Below, in pieces: positions 16,573-27,060 of a stretch of DNA of 64,000 nucleotides. This DNA is from Robiginitomaculum antarcticum DSM 21748 (GTDB taxonomy: Bacteria; Pseudomonadota; Alphaproteobacteria; Caulobacterales; Maricaulaceae), in NCBI RefSeq assembly GCF_000365025.1, contig NZ_KB823011.1:950621-1014620 (forward strand), in the 5' to 3' direction. Position numbers and translations under genes: made by a program. How positions within the stretch are numbered: the stretch's first letter is position 1; the number at the start of each line of letters is the position of its first letter. The notes under the pieces are model-generated. The model searched no databases, had not been told where the DNA came from, and worked only from the letters and a program-made list of their open reading frames with translations.

Positions 16573-17406
16573 TTACTGACAATAGCGCGCATAAACTTCC
16601 AGCGCTTCGGGCATCCATTCTTCGAACTGGCGAATGCGGGTTTCTGACGCCGGATGAGTTGAGGCAAATTCGGGCGGCGCGCCTGCGCTATTGGCCCCCA
16701 TACGCGCCCAGAGCTGCGGCGCTTCGCGCGGATCGTAACAGGCGCGCGCCATGAGAATAAGCCCGATATAGTCAGCCTCTGATTCATGATTGCGCGAAAA
16801 TGGCAGAGCGAAGCCATATTGCGCGCCCGCGCCGAACAGGCCGATCACAGTGCGCTGCGCGCCGGCGTCCATACCGCCTGCGCCCATCATTACGCCTGCG
16901 CCGACAATTTGCTGCATGTTTTGCTGCGCCATACGCTCCGCGCCGTGATGGGCAAGCGCGTGGCCGATTTCATGGCCCATAATGACGGCCAGACCGTCTT
17001 CATTTTCAGCAATTGGGATAAGGCCTGTATAGACTGCCGTATAGCCGCCGGGCAGAGCGAAAGCATTGGCCTGCTCAGATTTTATTACGTTGAACGTCCA
17101 GTCATATCCGGTCTGCTCTCCGGTTTCTTCGACCATATACTGCTCTGCAACGCGGGCCAGACGTACGCCCATAGCATTGACCGTGTTCACTGTTGAGCCG
17201 GATTGGACAACATTTCCACGATTGTCAGCCAGAATCTGACGGTAAGATTGCAGCCCAAGCGCCATTTCCTGTTGCGGCTCTAATGTTCGCACTTGTGTAC
17301 GACCTGTCAGAGGCACAGTCTCTTGGTTCATGAAATAATAAACCGCCGCGCCAATGATCGCCAGCACAGCAAATTGCCATTTGAATCCACCACTGCGTCT
17401 ACCCAT
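16573..17406 (-). CDS. M48-family zinc metalloprotease, membrane-anchored
   Basis: A 277-residue peptidase of the Ste24/Oma1-like M48 family. One N-terminal membrane anchor lies at about residues 8-26 (FKWQFAVLAIIGAAVYYFM), placing the catalytic domain in the periplasm. The active site is MGHEIGHALAHH with His145, Glu146 and His149; the third zinc ligand is the Glu of FSRNHESEADYIGL. THPASETRI near the C-terminus is typical. Likely role is quality control of membrane or periplasmic proteins. Same strand as the downstream toxin-antitoxin pair, divergent from carB. Confidence 0.92.
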   Translation of the reverse strand: MGRRSGGFKWQFAVLAIIGAAVYYFMNQETVPLTGRTQVRTLEPQQEMALGLQSYRQILADNRGNVVQSGSTVNTVNAMGVRLARVAEQYMVEETGEQTGYDWTFNVIKSEQANAFALPGGYTAVYTGLIPIAENEDGLAVIMGHEIGHALAHHGAERMAQQNMQQIVGAGVMMGAGGMDAGAQRTVIGLFGAGAQYGFALPFSRNHESEADYIGLILMARACYDPREAPQLWARMGANSAGAPPEFASTHPASETRIRQFEEWMPEALEVYARYCQ

Positions 17407-17638
17407 AATATCCTCCGTTAGTTTTAGACATTACGCGACAGAGCGCAAAAGGTCACAGAAAAAATCAATCCGCACTGAAATAGGGCGCTATATAATGTCC
17501 GTACAGTAAGTGCATCATAGAAATTACCATGATTTACCATCAAATACGTAAGTCTGTATTGAAAGTGTAGCCCCAAAACTATAGAAGAACGAAATTTTGC
17601 CCGCATCGCAGTGATTCTGCGCATATGATAGGATGACC

Positions 17639-20600
17639 ATGCCCAAACGCACCGATATTGAGAGCATTCTAATCATCGGCGCGGGGCCTATCATTATCGG
17701 ACAGGCTTGCGAATTTGATTACTCCGGTGTTCAGGCCTGCAAGGCGCTCAAGGAAGAGGGTTACCGGGTCATTCTGGTTAACTCTAATCCGGCAACAATT
17801 ATGACGGATCCCGACATGGCGGACGCGACCTATGTCGAGCCGATTACGCCCGAAATTGTCGAAAAGATCATCGCTAAGGAGCGCCCGGACGCCTTGCTCC
17901 CGACGATGGGCGGGCAGACTGCGCTCAACACCGCGCTGGCGCTGGAAGATATGGGCGTGCTTGAAAAATACGGCGTCGAAATGATCGGCGCAAAAGCTGA
18001 CGTCATCGACAAGGCCGAGAACCGCGAGCGGTTCGCCCAAGCCATGACTAAGATCGGTTTAGAAAATCCGCGCGCCACAATCATCACGGCGCCCAAAGAC
18101 GACAACGGCAAGGCCGATATCACAGCCGGCGTCGCCGAGGCCGTTCGGAAACTCGACTATACGGGCCTGCCTGCCATTATCCGGCCCGCTTTTACAATGG
18201 GCGGTACAGGCGGCGGCGTGGCCTATAATATCGAAGAATATGAAGAAATTATCCGCAGCGGTCTGTCCGCCTCTCCGACCAACCAAGTTCTCGTCGATGA
18301 GAGCCTGCTCGGCTGGAAGGAATATGAAATGGAAGTCGTCCGCGACAAGGACGATAATTGTATCATCATCTGCGCGATTGAAAATATCGACCCGATGGGC
18401 GTTCACACCGGCGATTCTATCACAGTCGCCCCTGCCCTGACCCTGACGGATAAAGAATATCAGATTATGCGCGACGCCTCGATTGCCGTGCTGCGCGAAA
18501 TCGGCGTCGAGACGGGCGGGTCAAATGTCCAGTTCGGCGTCAATCCCGCTGACGGGCGCATGGTTGTCATTGAAATGAATCCGCGCGTATCGCGATCCTC
18601 CGCATTAGCCTCCAAAGCGACGGGGTTCCCGATTGCTCGCATTGCGGCCAAATTGGCCGTCGGCTATACTCTGGACGAACTGGACAACGATATTACCGGT
18701 GCAACTCCGGCAAGCTTTGAGCCGTCAATTGATTATGTCGTGACAAAGATACCGCGTTTCGCTTTTGAGAAATTCCCCGGCGCAGAACCTATTCTGACCA
18801 CGTCCATGAAATCGGTCGGCGAGGCTATGGCGATTGGCCGGACGTTCAAGGAAAGCTTCCAAAAAGCCCTTCGTTCGCTGGAAACAGGTCTAACCGGATT
18901 AAATGAGCTCGATATCAGGGGTGAAGACGGCGTCACGGCGGATAAAGCGCTTCGCGCACGCCTCGCCATTCAAGCCCCGGATCGCCTGCAGGTCGTCGCG
19001 CAGGCCTTTCGCCAAGGGCTGAGCTTGGAAAAAATCAACCAAATCACGTCTATTGATCCATGGTTTTTAGGTCAAATTGAAGAAATCGTCGCCAGCGAAG
19101 ACTGGCTCCGCCAAGAAGGCCTGCCCAAAGACGCAGATGTGCTGCGCGCTGTTAAAGCCGACGGATTTTCCGATGCCCGTCTTGCAGAGCTGACCGGAAA
19201 CAAAGAGTCTAAAGTGCGCAAAGCGCGCCACAAGGCCGGAGTCCGGCCCGTTTATAAGCGCGTTGATACCTGTGCAGCGGAATTTAAGGCCAAGACGCCT
19301 TATATGTATTCCACCTATGAAACGCCCGGTTTTGGCGGTGAGGTCGATGATGAGAGCCGCCCGAGCGGCCGCGACAAAGTCATCATTTTAGGCGGCGGTC
19401 CAAACCGCATCGGCCAAGGCATTGAATTTGATTATTGCTGCTGCCACGCCGCCTATGCGCTCGCGGACATCAATATCGAATCCATTATGGTCAATTGTAA
19501 CCCTGAGACTGTATCGACCGATTACGATACCTCTGACCGCCTCTATTTTGAGCCGCTAACGACCGAAGATGTTCTAGAGCTGATTGAAACAGAGCAGCAA
19601 AACGGCAAATTACTTGGCGTCATCGTGCAATTTGGCGGACAAACCCCGCTCAAACTCGCCGAAGATTTAGAAGATGCGGGCATACCTCTGCTCGGCACCA
19701 AGCTGGATGCGCTGGACCGCGCTGAAGACCGCGAACGGTTTAAAGAGCTGGTTCAAAAGCTTGGCTTACACCAGCCCAAAAACGATATTGTTCGCGACGC
19801 CAAAGCCGCTGAAGAGGCCGCCGAGCGTGTCGGCTATCCCGTAGTACTTCGTCCGTCCAATGTACTGGGCGGACGCGGCATGGAAATCGTCGAAGATACG
19901 GGTCATTTGCGCCGCTATATTAGCGAGGCCGTCAAAGTCTCCGGCAAATCCCCCTTGTTGATCGACCAATATTTACGTGACGCCATTGAAGTTGATGTTG
20001 ACGCCATTTGTGACGGGCAGCATGTCTATGTGGCCGGTATATTAGAGCATATCGAAGAAGCCGGCGTGCATAGTGGTGACAGCGCCTGCTCATTGCCGCC
20101 CAACACCTTACCGGACGCTGTCATTGACGAAATGGAGCGCCAAGCGGGACTGCTCGCGCTGGAGCTTGGCGTTGTCGGGCTGATGAACATACAATTCGCG
20201 GTCAAAGACGGCACTGTTTACTTGATCGAAGTCAATCCGAGGGCCTCCCGCACTGTGCCTTTCGTGGCCAAAGCTGTCGGCACCCCTGTGGCGGCAATCG
20301 CGGCCAAAGTCATGGCGGGCATGAAATTGTCTGAATTTGATCTAGACCGCCGTAAGTTTTCCGAGCGCACGTTTAAGACCATCGCGGTCAAAGAAGCCGT
20401 CTTCCCCTTTGCGCGTTTTCCGGGCGTCGACACAGTATTGGGGCCGGAGATGCGCTCAACAGGGGAAGTCATGGGCATGGCAACCTCATTTGGCATGGCC
20501 TTTGCCAAAAGCCAGCTGGGCGGCGGCGTCACCCTGCCAAGCAAAGGCTGCGTCTTTATCAGTGTGCGCGAAGGCCATAAATCACTCATGGCCGATCTGT

Positions 20601-20941
20601 CACGCGAGCTGATCCGTCTTGGGTTCACCATCATGGCCACAGGCGGCACGACCAAATATCTCCGCCGCCACGGCATCAAAGTGGACTATGTGAAAAAAGT
20701 TCACGAAGGCCGACCGCATATTGTCGACGCGATGAAAAACGGACAGGTGCAGCTGGTCTTCAACACCACTGAAGGCAAGCAAGCGCTGGACGATAGTTAT
20801 TCACTGCGCCGCACAGCCCTGACACAGAAAATCCCATATTTCACGACCGCCACCGCGGCCAAAGCCGCCGTCGCCGCAATCAGGGATCTGTCGGAAAAGG
20901 ATTATGAAGTGCTGAGTTTGCAGAATTTGTTTGGGGATTAG
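17639..20941 (+). CDS. carB: Carbamoyl-phosphate synthase large subunit
   Basis: CarB uses ammonia from CarA, bicarbonate and two ATP to make carbamoyl phosphate. The roughly 1100-residue protein has two ATP-grasp halves: [26 protein letters not shown] opens the first, and [21 protein letters not shown] the second. ATP-grasp signatures include [12 protein letters not shown] and [11 protein letters not shown], and [19 protein letters not shown] / [16 protein letters not shown]. The C-terminal allosteric MGS-like domain contains [15 protein letters not shown]. The start 17639 is preferred over GTG/ATG at 17633 because it gives the conserved MPKRTDI and has AGGA five bases upstream. Confidence 0.97.
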   Translation: MPKRTDIESILIIGAGPIIIGQACEFDYSGVQACKALKEEGYRVILVNSNPATIMTDPDMADATYVEPITPEIVEKIIAKERPDALLPTMGGQTALNTALALEDMGVLEKYGVEMIGAKADVIDKAENRERFAQAMTKIGLENPRATIITAPKDDNGKADITAGVAEAVRKLDYTGLPAIIRPAFTMGGTGGGVAYNIEEYEEIIRSGLSASPTNQVLVDESLLGWKEYEMEVVRDKDDNCIIICAIENIDPMGVHTGDSITVAPALTLTDKEYQIMRDASIAVLREIGVETGGSNVQFGVNPADGRMVVIEMNPRVSRSSALASKATGFPIARIAAKLAVGYTLDELDNDITGATPASFEPSIDYVVTKIPRFAFEKFPGAEPILTTSMKSVGEAMAIGRTFKESFQKALRSLETGLTGLNELDIRGEDGVTADKALRARLAIQAPDRLQVVAQAFRQGLSLEKINQITSIDPWFLGQIEEIVASEDWLRQEGLPKDADVLRAVKADGFSDARLAELTGNKESKVRKARHKAGVRPVYKRVDTCAAEFKAKTPYMYSTYETPGFGGEVDDESRPSGRDKVIILGGGPNRIGQGIEFDYCCCHAAYALADINIESIMVNCNPETVSTDYDTSDRLYFEPLTTEDVLELIETEQQNGKLLGVIVQFGGQTPLKLAEDLEDAGIPLLGTKLDALDRAEDRERFKELVQKLGLHQPKNDIVRDAKAAEEAAERVGYPVVLRPSNVLGGRGMEIVEDTGHLRRYISEAVKVSGKSPLLIDQYLRDAIEVDVDAICDGQHVYVAGILEHIEEAGVHSGDSACSLPPNTLPDAVIDEMERQAGLLALELGVVGLMNIQFAVKDGTVYLIEVNPRASRTVPFVAKAVGTPVAAIAAKVMAGMKLSEFDLDRRKFSERTFKTIAVKEAVFPFARFPGVDTVLGPEMRSTGEVMGMATSFGMAFAKSQLGGGVTLPSKGCVFISVREGHKSLMADLSRELIRLGFTIMATGGTTKYLRRHGIKVDYVKKVHEGRPHIVDAMKNGQVQLVFNTTEGKQALDDSYSLRRTALTQKIPYFTTATAAKAAVAAIRDLSEKDYEVLSLQNLFGD

Positions 20942-20966
20942 CCAAATTTCCTTTAGCCTAAGAAAT

Positions 20967-21764
20967 ATGAGATCGTCTTATTGTGCAGTTTCAATGCTCT
21001 GCGTAGCACTTTTGCTAGTCGCCTGCGCATCGACCGGCGCAACCTTCACGCGGAATATAGAATTCGATATACATCCGGCGGGTACAAAAGTCGCATTAAC
21101 ATATGAAGGCGAAAATACGCCATTTGCGACTTGCTTAACACCTTGCACTTTAACGCATGATGTCACAAAAAATATGACATATGAAATGACGTTGGACGGC
21201 AAGCTCGACAAAACAGGGCCCCTAAAGAAAATCTTTGAGGTCGGGGGCCAAGCGGTGTCTTACGTAAAGCCCGGCACAAATACGATTCCCGGTACTGTTA
21301 TTAATGGCCATATGGAGTCGGCCGGGGAGAAAGACGAACGGCTAGCTAACTTACCTGAAATGCAAAGACGTCAAGAACAAGTACTTGATATGGTCTATAA
21401 TGGCGGTGTTGACGCTATGATTGCAGACCGCACATCAGGTAAATCTGGCTGCAGGGCTGGAAGCTCACTCGACTCTAGCGTTGATCCGAAACCAACAATT
21501 CGCATACCGCCTGTTTTTCCGTTTCAAGCAACGAGAAGCGGGCATTGCAAAATGCGTTTTAATGTCGACCCCGATGGAGATCCTGTCGACATACAAGTCG
21601 TGTCTTGCTCAGATGATGTCTTTGAAGAAAACTCAAAAATTTCGCTTCTTTATTGGAAATACGCCCCTGCACTAATGGACGGGTCTCCGGTTTATGCCTG
21701 CGGCATTGAAACTAAGATATCTTATCAGTTATCAGATGAACGCGGTAAGATTGTTCCGGAATAG
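20967..21764 (+). CDS. Lipoprotein with TonB C-terminal-like domain
   Basis: A 265-residue protein beginning 26 bp after carB. A signal ending VALLLVACAS gives a lipobox VAC at residue about 19. The middle (FDIHPAGTKVALTYEGENTPFATCLTPCTL) has a paired Cys and resembles PEGA-like beta domains. The C-terminal third (PVFPFQATRSGHCKMRFNVDPDGDPVDIQVVSC...FEENSKISLLYWKYAPA) matches the TonB C-terminal fold that contacts outer-membrane receptors. Tethering by a lipid rather than a transmembrane helix means it is not a standard TonB. Function unknown; a start at 20931 inside carB is less likely. Confidence 0.7.
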   Translation: MRSSYCAVSMLCVALLLVACASTGATFTRNIEFDIHPAGTKVALTYEGENTPFATCLTPCTLTHDVTKNMTYEMTLDGKLDKTGPLKKIFEVGGQAVSYVKPGTNTIPGTVINGHMESAGEKDERLANLPEMQRRQEQVLDMVYNGGVDAMIADRTSGKSGCRAGSSLDSSVDPKPTIRIPPVFPFQATRSGHCKMRFNVDPDGDPVDIQVVSCSDDVFEENSKISLLYWKYAPALMDGSPVYACGIETKISYQLSDERGKIVPE

Positions 21765-21987
21765 CGAAAAGAATTTGTACTCGGATTTAGTCACGAGAGC
21801 CTGACTGTATTTATAATTTATAAAATTATTTTAATTTAAGCTCCCTGTCTATGACGTTGATTTAATTAAGTGTGATAATTTTACAACGGCAGAATCCTCT
21901 CTACATATTCCTACGAAACCGTAACTGGAATGCTGCGTTATTGGCATTATGTAAATACGCATAAGCGATCAATAAAAGGAGTTTCGC

Positions 21988-22524
21988 ATGACTAAAACAT
22001 TTAAATTTGCTTCCGCCGCTGCAATCGCAGCTCTGGCTTTCGCCCCCTTAGCCTCCGCACAGGATGCCGGGTGGAGCATAGATGGCGGTCTGGGCTATCT
22101 GGACTATGACGGTGCCGATATTGTGACGGCGCAAGGCCATCTTGGCTATGACTTTAACGACTATTTTGGCGTTGAGGGCGAGCTTGCAACAGGCTTAACC
22201 GAAGAAGATGCAGGCGGTATAGAGACCAGCTTGAATTATAACGCAGCTGCATTTGCGACTGTATCGACGCTGCGTACCAATGGCTGGGAACTGTTTGGCC
22301 GTCTCGGCTATGGTAAAGCCGAAGTTGAAGGCTCAGCGGGCGGCGCATCTGCCAAAGTCGACGTTGACGGCCCCGCCTATGGCGTCGGCGCGAAGTATTT
22401 CTTCAATGCCAATCAAGGCCTTCGTGTTGATCTGACACAATATGACTATGAAGGTGAGGCTTTTGGTGCAGATTTCGATGCCGAAGCCACCTCTGCACAA
22501 GTCGGATATCTGTATAAATTCTAG
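21988..22524 (+). CDS. Outer-membrane beta-barrel protein
   Basis: A 178-residue protein with signal peptide ending SASA|QDAG (LAFAPLASAQ) and a barrel of about eight alternating strands, e.g. WSIDGGLGYLDYDG, GHLGYDFNDYFGVEGELATG, WELFGRLGYGKAEVEG, YGVGAKYFFN, LRVDLTQYDYEG, and terminal AQVGYLYKF ending in Phe, the BAM recognition signature. It matches the OmpA-like/porin-family small barrels. Strong ribosome site AAAGGAG before the ATG suggests high expression. A rho-independent terminator follows. Confidence 0.88.
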   Translation: MTKTFKFASAAAIAALAFAPLASAQDAGWSIDGGLGYLDYDGADIVTAQGHLGYDFNDYFGVEGELATGLTEEDAGGIETSLNYNAAAFATVSTLRTNGWELFGRLGYGKAEVEGSAGGASAKVDVDGPAYGVGAKYFFNANQGLRVDLTQYDYEGEAFGADFDAEATSAQVGYLYKF

Positions 22525-22544
22525 ACATAAGCTATAAATATAGA

Positions 22545-22572
22545 AGCCCCGCCTTGTGCGGGGCTTTTTTTG
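22545..22572 (+). terminator. Rho-independent terminator of the barrel gene
   Basis: AGCCCCGC, loop CTTGT, GCGGGGCT then a long T-run. Placed 20 bp after the barrel stop codon and before greA. Confidence 0.92.
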
Positions 22573-22671
22573 TCCACTGCTCGCTTGCAAATCACGGTTA
22601 GGCTTCCTAGATTTAATGCCTTGGCGCTGCGGCGCTCACCAAATTTCAAGGCCGAAGAGGCAGGATCAAAT

Positions 22672-23145
22672 ATGCAAAAATACCCCATGACCGTAGCAGG
22701 CCACGCCTCGCTGGAAACCGAGCTTAAACAGCTTAAAACCGTAGAGCGCCCGGAGATTATTCAGGCTATCGCGGTGGCCCGCGAGCATGGTGATTTAAAG
22801 GAAAATGCCGAATATCATGCGGCTAAAGAAAAGCAGGGTTTTGTTGAAGGCCGGATCAAGGAAATTGAGAGCAAGCTCGCCTTGTCGCAGATCATTGATG
22901 TGGATAAAATGAATGGCGATACCGTCAAATTCGGCGCGACTGTAACTGTGGTCAACGAAGATACTGATGAAGAGTCGACCTATCAAATCGTCGGTGAGGA
23001 TGAAGCCAATGTGAAGCTGGGCAAAATTTCGAACACGTCTCCGATTTCACGCGGCATGATGGGCAAAGAGGTCGGTGACGTTTTTGAAATTATGGCGCCG
23101 GGCGGCGCGCGCGGCTTTGAAATCACCGGGATCAAATACGGTTAG
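22672..23145 (+). CDS. greA: Transcription elongation factor GreA
   Basis: GreA rescues backtracked RNA polymerase by inserting its coiled coil in the secondary channel and stimulating transcript cleavage. The 157-residue protein shows the coiled-coil N-terminal domain with the acidic tip in [19 protein letters not shown] (the key Asp and Glu), followed by the FKBP-like domain ([37 protein letters not shown]). The ATG at 22672, with a purine-rich AGAGGCAGGA upstream, gives the usual N-terminus; an in-frame start at 22570 would overlap the terminator. Confidence 0.96.
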   Translation: MQKYPMTVAGHASLETELKQLKTVERPEIIQAIAVAREHGDLKENAEYHAAKEKQGFVEGRIKEIESKLALSQIIDVDKMNGDTVKFGATVTVVNEDTDEESTYQIVGEDEANVKLGKISNTSPISRGMMGKEVGDVFEIMAPGGARGFEITGIKYG

Positions 23146-23156
23146 AGCTTTCCAAT

Positions 23157-24143
23157 ATGACTGATAGCTTCCCGCATGCCCTTGTCATCTCCGACGGGCG
23201 GCGGGGCATCGAAAATCAAGCCCTCGGCTTAGCTGAGGCCGCAGCCCATATTCGATCTCTCACGATTTCAACCCATCATATCCAAAATGACAAGACTTTT
23301 GCCGCACTGCCTCCTGCTTTACAATTTGCTCTGCGCCGCTCTCCGCATGACTATGGCCTAACAGGCCTAAAGCCCGACATCGCGATTGGATGCGGGCGGC
23401 AAGCCATTGCGCCTCTTCGCGCACTGAAACGTGCCCATGGCGCGGATGTCTTCACCGTCTATGTCCAAGACCCGCAGACGTCATTATCGCACTTCGATCT
23501 TGTTATTGCGCCGCAGCATGATGGCGTGAACGGTGACAACATATTTGCTATTGTCGGTAGTCCGAACCGCATCACAGCGCCTCGCCTGACCCACGAGACA
23601 GAGATATTTGCCCCGAGACTGGCGCAATACCCTGCCCCTTATGCCGCCATTCTCATCGGCGGAGCGTCTAAACGCTGGAGCGTCAAACAGGAGGATATGG
23701 CTGCGTGGCATGACGCCATGCGCGATCTGCATGTCAAAGGATATTCCCTGCTTGTTACGCCGTCGCGGCGTACGCCGGACTTTGCCCGTAAAATGCTGGC
23801 CCAATTTGCATATGAGCACGGGCGAGTCTGGCTGCATGACGATGCAGAGGATAATCCCTATTTTGCATTTTTGAATGCGGCGGACATTATTTTGGTCACC
23901 GAAGACAGTACCAATATGATGACCGAGGCCTGCGTGACAGGCAAACCGGTTTACCGCCTGCCTGTCTCCGGCGATCCCGGAAAATTCGCGATACTTTTCG
24001 ACTCGCTGCAGACTCGGTGCGGCGTGACTCGGTATGAGCCCGCGAGCTCACCTCAATCTTATGAGGCGCTGTCAGAGACACGGCGCGCGGCTGACTATTT
24101 ATGGAAGCGTTTTGACCAAGTCAGAGCTAGCCGCCCGCATTAA
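23157..24143 (+). CDS. ELM1/DUF1022-family glycosyltransferase-like protein
   Basis: A 328-residue protein of the ELM1 (GtrOC1) family. In bacteria these belong to the GT-B-like fold, while the plant homologue acts in mitochondrial fission. Seen are ALVISDGRRGIENQALGLAEA, PDIAIGCGRQAIAPLRALKR, VYVQDPQTSLSHFDLVIAPQHDG, ILIGGASKRW, LVTPSRRTP and ILVTEDSTNMMTEACVTGKPV, which resembles a nucleotide-sugar binding loop. The substrate is unknown. It starts 11 bp after greA and may be co-transcribed; its 3' end overlaps the convergent ThuA gene. Confidence 0.85.
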   Translation: MTDSFPHALVISDGRRGIENQALGLAEAAAHIRSLTISTHHIQNDKTFAALPPALQFALRRSPHDYGLTGLKPDIAIGCGRQAIAPLRALKRAHGADVFTVYVQDPQTSLSHFDLVIAPQHDGVNGDNIFAIVGSPNRITAPRLTHETEIFAPRLAQYPAPYAAILIGGASKRWSVKQEDMAAWHDAMRDLHVKGYSLLVTPSRRTPDFARKMLAQFAYEHGRVWLHDDAEDNPYFAFLNAADIILVTEDSTNMMTEACVTGKPVYRLPVSGDPGKFAILFDSLQTRCGVTRYEPASSPQSYEALSETRRAADYLWKRFDQVRASRPH

Positions 24144-25014
24144 AGCAGCCCTGACCGTCAGGATCGGTTTTTTTATCTGTCCATAGAATCGCATTTGCAA
24201 TCAGTTTGCGCACATAGGGCATATCATAGGCCGTATCTTGGTGGCCAAGAGCGGAATAAACAGCCCGGCCAGCCCGGACGCATCGCGCCCATGCGACGGG
24301 ATGGGCGATCGGGCCTTTACCGTCTTTATCCATAATGAGGTTAGAATTGCCATATGACCTGTTCACGGGACTATATGTGCTCTCGTCAACGCCGAGAAGG
24401 ACAATTTGGCCGAAATTCTGCGCGGGCGCGTCAAATGAATACCATTCTTCATTATGCACCCATTCTGACGGAAGGCCGTCCATAACGGGATGTTGGGGGT
24501 TCAAATTTTCAAGCCGCGCATCTTGGAATTGGGGATCTGCGGGATGGTTGGTGAATGTACTGCCCAGCAAAGTCTGAGAATACCATGGCCAGTCCGTGTG
24601 GCTGCTATCCCCGGCGCCGTGCAGCCCAACCCAAGCTCCGCCCGCCTCCAGCCAGTTTTTAAAGGCCGCCTCCTCATCCGGTGTCAGAGCATCCCCTGTG
24701 ACATTATTGAAGACAACAACGTTAAAACGCGACAGGCTTTGGGCGTTAAATACGGCGCTGTTTTCCGTCGTGAATACGCCGTAACCCAGCTCCCGCCCGG
24801 TCTCGATCATATAGAGGTCAGCGCCCGCAATACCTTCTTCGTGACGCCACTGCTGTGTCTCGGAGAAAACGAGTATAGACGGCTCAGCCATATATTCGCT
24901 GATTTTAGGCGGTGGCGTGTCAAAGGCGACAATATCGCGATCAATGACCGTTACGGCGCAGGCGCCAAGAGACAGAGCGAGTACGGAGCAAATCAGAAAT
25001 GTTTTCATTCCCAT
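24127..25014 (-). CDS. ThuA-domain lipoprotein
   Basis: A 295-residue protein of the ThuA-like family, with a class I amidotransferase-like fold. A signal MGMKTFLICSVLALSLGACAV gives a lipobox GAC, so it is probably a periplasmic-facing lipoprotein. Domain motifs: ILVFSETQQWRHE, AVFNAQSLSRFNVVVFNNVTGDALTPDEEAAFKNWLEAGGAWVGLHGAGDSSH, LNPQHPVMDGLPSEWVHNEEWY and PVAWARCVRAGRAVYSALGHQ. ThuA domains are linked with sugar metabolism in rhizobia; the function here is unknown. The start 25014 is supported by GGGG seven bases upstream. Confidence 0.85.
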   Translation of the reverse strand: MGMKTFLICSVLALSLGACAVTVIDRDIVAFDTPPPKISEYMAEPSILVFSETQQWRHEEGIAGADLYMIETGRELGYGVFTTENSAVFNAQSLSRFNVVVFNNVTGDALTPDEEAAFKNWLEAGGAWVGLHGAGDSSHTDWPWYSQTLLGSTFTNHPADPQFQDARLENLNPQHPVMDGLPSEWVHNEEWYSFDAPAQNFGQIVLLGVDESTYSPVNRSYGNSNLIMDKDGKGPIAHPVAWARCVRAGRAVYSALGHQDTAYDMPYVRKLIANAILWTDKKTDPDGQGCFNAGG

Positions 25015-25162
25015 TCTGTGCCCCAAATATTGCAGCATGCCAAGACGCTCAATTCATTCATTTGGCCTGTATTTTTTAGGGGATAACCTACCCGCATGCT
25101 TGCAGAGAGGGCGAGGCCCCCTTACCTATGCAAAAACGCAATTGCTAAATGAGACTGTTTCT

Positions 25163-26128
25163 ATGCCCGCGACCCACCACCACAAAGTTATTGTTATCGG
25201 CTCCGGCCCCGCCGGATATACTGCGGCAGTATATGCCGCGCGCGCTATGCTTGAGCCGGCCATTATCGCCGGCCTGCAGCCCGGGGGGCAGCTGACCATC
25301 ACAACCGATGTTGAAAACTATCCTGGTTTTCCTGAAATATTAGGCCCCGAGCTGATGGACAAGTTCAAAGAACACGCCCTAAAATTTGGCACAAAGTTCT
25401 ACGAAGACGTCATTATCGACGTCGATTTCTCTGTCCGTCCTTTTAAGATGACGGGCGATAGCGGCGACACCTATACCGCTGATTCCGTCATCATCGCCAC
25501 CGGGGCGCAGGCCAAATGGCTCGGCCTGCCGTCCGAGGACTATTTCCAGGGCTTTGGCGTATCGGCGTGCGCGACATGTGATGGTTTTTTCTATCGCGGC
25601 AAAGAGGTCTTTGTTATTGGCGGCGGCAATACGGCTGTTGAAGAGGCCCTCTTTCTAACTAACTTTGCATCCAAAGTGACGCTTGTGCATCGCCGCGATA
25701 GCCTGCGCGCAGAGAAAATCCTGCAAAACCGTTTGTTTGATAATCCCAAAGTTGAAATCTTATGGGATACAACACTGGAAGAAATTCTGGGCGACACGGA
25801 TCCCAAAGGCGTCACAGGCGTACGCCTTAAAAACGCCCATACCGGCGAAGAATTTACCCGCGATACACATGGGGTTTTCATTGCCATCGGCCATAAGCCA
25901 TCGACCGAAGTCTTTAAAGGCCACGTCAAAATGAATGATGGCGGATACATCACCACGGCTCCCGACAGTACCCGGACCAATATTCCCGGCGTCTTTGCCG
26001 CGGGAGATGTATCCGATGAGGAATGGCGGCAAGCCGTAACAGCGGCCGGACTTGGGTGCATGGGCGCGCTGGAAGCGGAACGCTATCTGGCGGAAAAAGA
26101 GGCGGGGCATAAAGCCGCCGCCGAATAA
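25163..26128 (+). CDS. trxB: Thioredoxin-disulfide reductase
   Basis: TrxB reduces thioredoxin with NADPH through FAD and a redox-active disulfide. The 321-residue protein has the FAD-binding KVIVIGSGPAGYTAAVYAARA, LQPGGQLTITTDVENYPGF, the active-site Cys136-Ala-Thr-Cys139 in SACATCDGFFYRG, the NADPH-binding VFVIGGGNTAVEEA and HRRDSLRAE, and the C-terminal FAAGDVSDEEWRQAVTAAGLGCMGA. The ATG at 25163 gives the standard N-terminus; upstream in-frame ATGs would run back through the ThuA promoter. A LysR gene follows 14 bp downstream. Confidence 0.96.
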   Translation: MPATHHHKVIVIGSGPAGYTAAVYAARAMLEPAIIAGLQPGGQLTITTDVENYPGFPEILGPELMDKFKEHALKFGTKFYEDVIIDVDFSVRPFKMTGDSGDTYTADSVIIATGAQAKWLGLPSEDYFQGFGVSACATCDGFFYRGKEVFVIGGGNTAVEEALFLTNFASKVTLVHRRDSLRAEKILQNRLFDNPKVEILWDTTLEEILGDTDPKGVTGVRLKNAHTGEEFTRDTHGVFIAIGHKPSTEVFKGHVKMNDGGYITTAPDSTRTNIPGVFAAGDVSDEEWRQAVTAAGLGCMGALEAERYLAEKEAGHKAAAE

Positions 26129-26142
26129 ATTAAAGGCCGATT

Positions 26143-27057
26143 ATGCCGCTAACGCTAGATTGGGACAAGCTGAAAACCTTTCACGCTGCGGCGGAGGCAG
26201 GATCGCTCACCGGCGCGGCAGAGCGGCTGGAGATTTCTCAGTCCGCCGTTAGCCGCCAGATAAGCGCGCTGGAACACAGCCTAGCAACGCCTGTTTTTCA
26301 CCGTCATGCACGAGGCCTAACGCTTACGGAGCAAGGCCGTATTCTTTATGCGGCAGCCGACGAAATGGCCCACCGCGCGGCGCTCGCTGTGGCCACTGTC
26401 AAAGATAGCCGCGATAAACCTCAAGGCACATTGCGCGTTTCGACTCCCATTTCACTTGGTGCAAACTGGCTGACGTCGGTCTTACCGGAATTTTTAAAAG
26501 CTTATCCTTTGATCAATGTCGAGCTGTACCTTGAAGATGAAGAACATGACCTCGCGGCATTTGATGTCGATTGCGCGCTGCGGCCGTGGCCAAGCACGCA
26601 GGGCGATGTCATAGAGCGCCGTCTCGGTACGATTTCGCAGAGCCTGTATGCGTCCCAGACCTATCTTGCGCAGCGCGGCGCACCCCGAACTGTCGAAGAT
26701 CTTGATAATCATGATCTGGTCGCCTTTGGTAAATTAATGCCTTCGCGGCTAAACAGTGCAAACTGGATTTTGAGTTTGGGACGCGAAGAGGGAGAGACTG
26801 CGCGCCAACCTATTCTCGCCGTGAACAATCTTCACGGCATTATGCGTGCGGCCGAGGCCGGAATGGGGATAGTGGGTATTCCCGATTATATGACGGCTAT
26901 GAGCCGCAGACTCGTCCGCGTTTTGCCGCAAATTTCCGGTACACCCTTTGATGTCTTCTTTGTCTACCCCGCCGAGCTTCGCGGATCCGTCAGAGCAAAA
27001 GTGTTTCGCGATTTTCTGGTGCGGGTCAGTAAAGGCTGGCGGCAATCCCCGATATAA
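26143..27057 (+). CDS. LysR-family transcriptional regulator
   Basis: A 304-residue LysR protein. The N-terminal helix-turn-helix is LDWDKLKTFHAAAEAGSLTGAAERLEISQSAVSRQISALEH, and the effector domain starts near residue 92 with GTLRVSTPISLGANWLTSVLPEF. It follows trxB by 14 bp on the same strand, a pairing frequent in alphaproteobacteria, so it is probably co-transcribed; its target is not obvious. Regulators normally sit divergent from their targets, so here trxB itself is not a clear target. Confidence 0.92.
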   Translation: MPLTLDWDKLKTFHAAAEAGSLTGAAERLEISQSAVSRQISALEHSLATPVFHRHARGLTLTEQGRILYAAADEMAHRAALAVATVKDSRDKPQGTLRVSTPISLGANWLTSVLPEFLKAYPLINVELYLEDEEHDLAAFDVDCALRPWPSTQGDVIERRLGTISQSLYASQTYLAQRGAPRTVEDLDNHDLVAFGKLMPSRLNSANWILSLGREEGETARQPILAVNNLHGIMRAAEAGMGIVGIPDYMTAMSRRLVRVLPQISGTPFDVFFVYPAELRGSVRAKVFRDFLVRVSKGWRQSPI

Positions 27058-27060
27058 GCC

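Noticed and set aside
23484-23837. A 117-codon minus-strand frame over the ELM1-like gene
   Set aside because: Antisense shadow without any family signal or start context.
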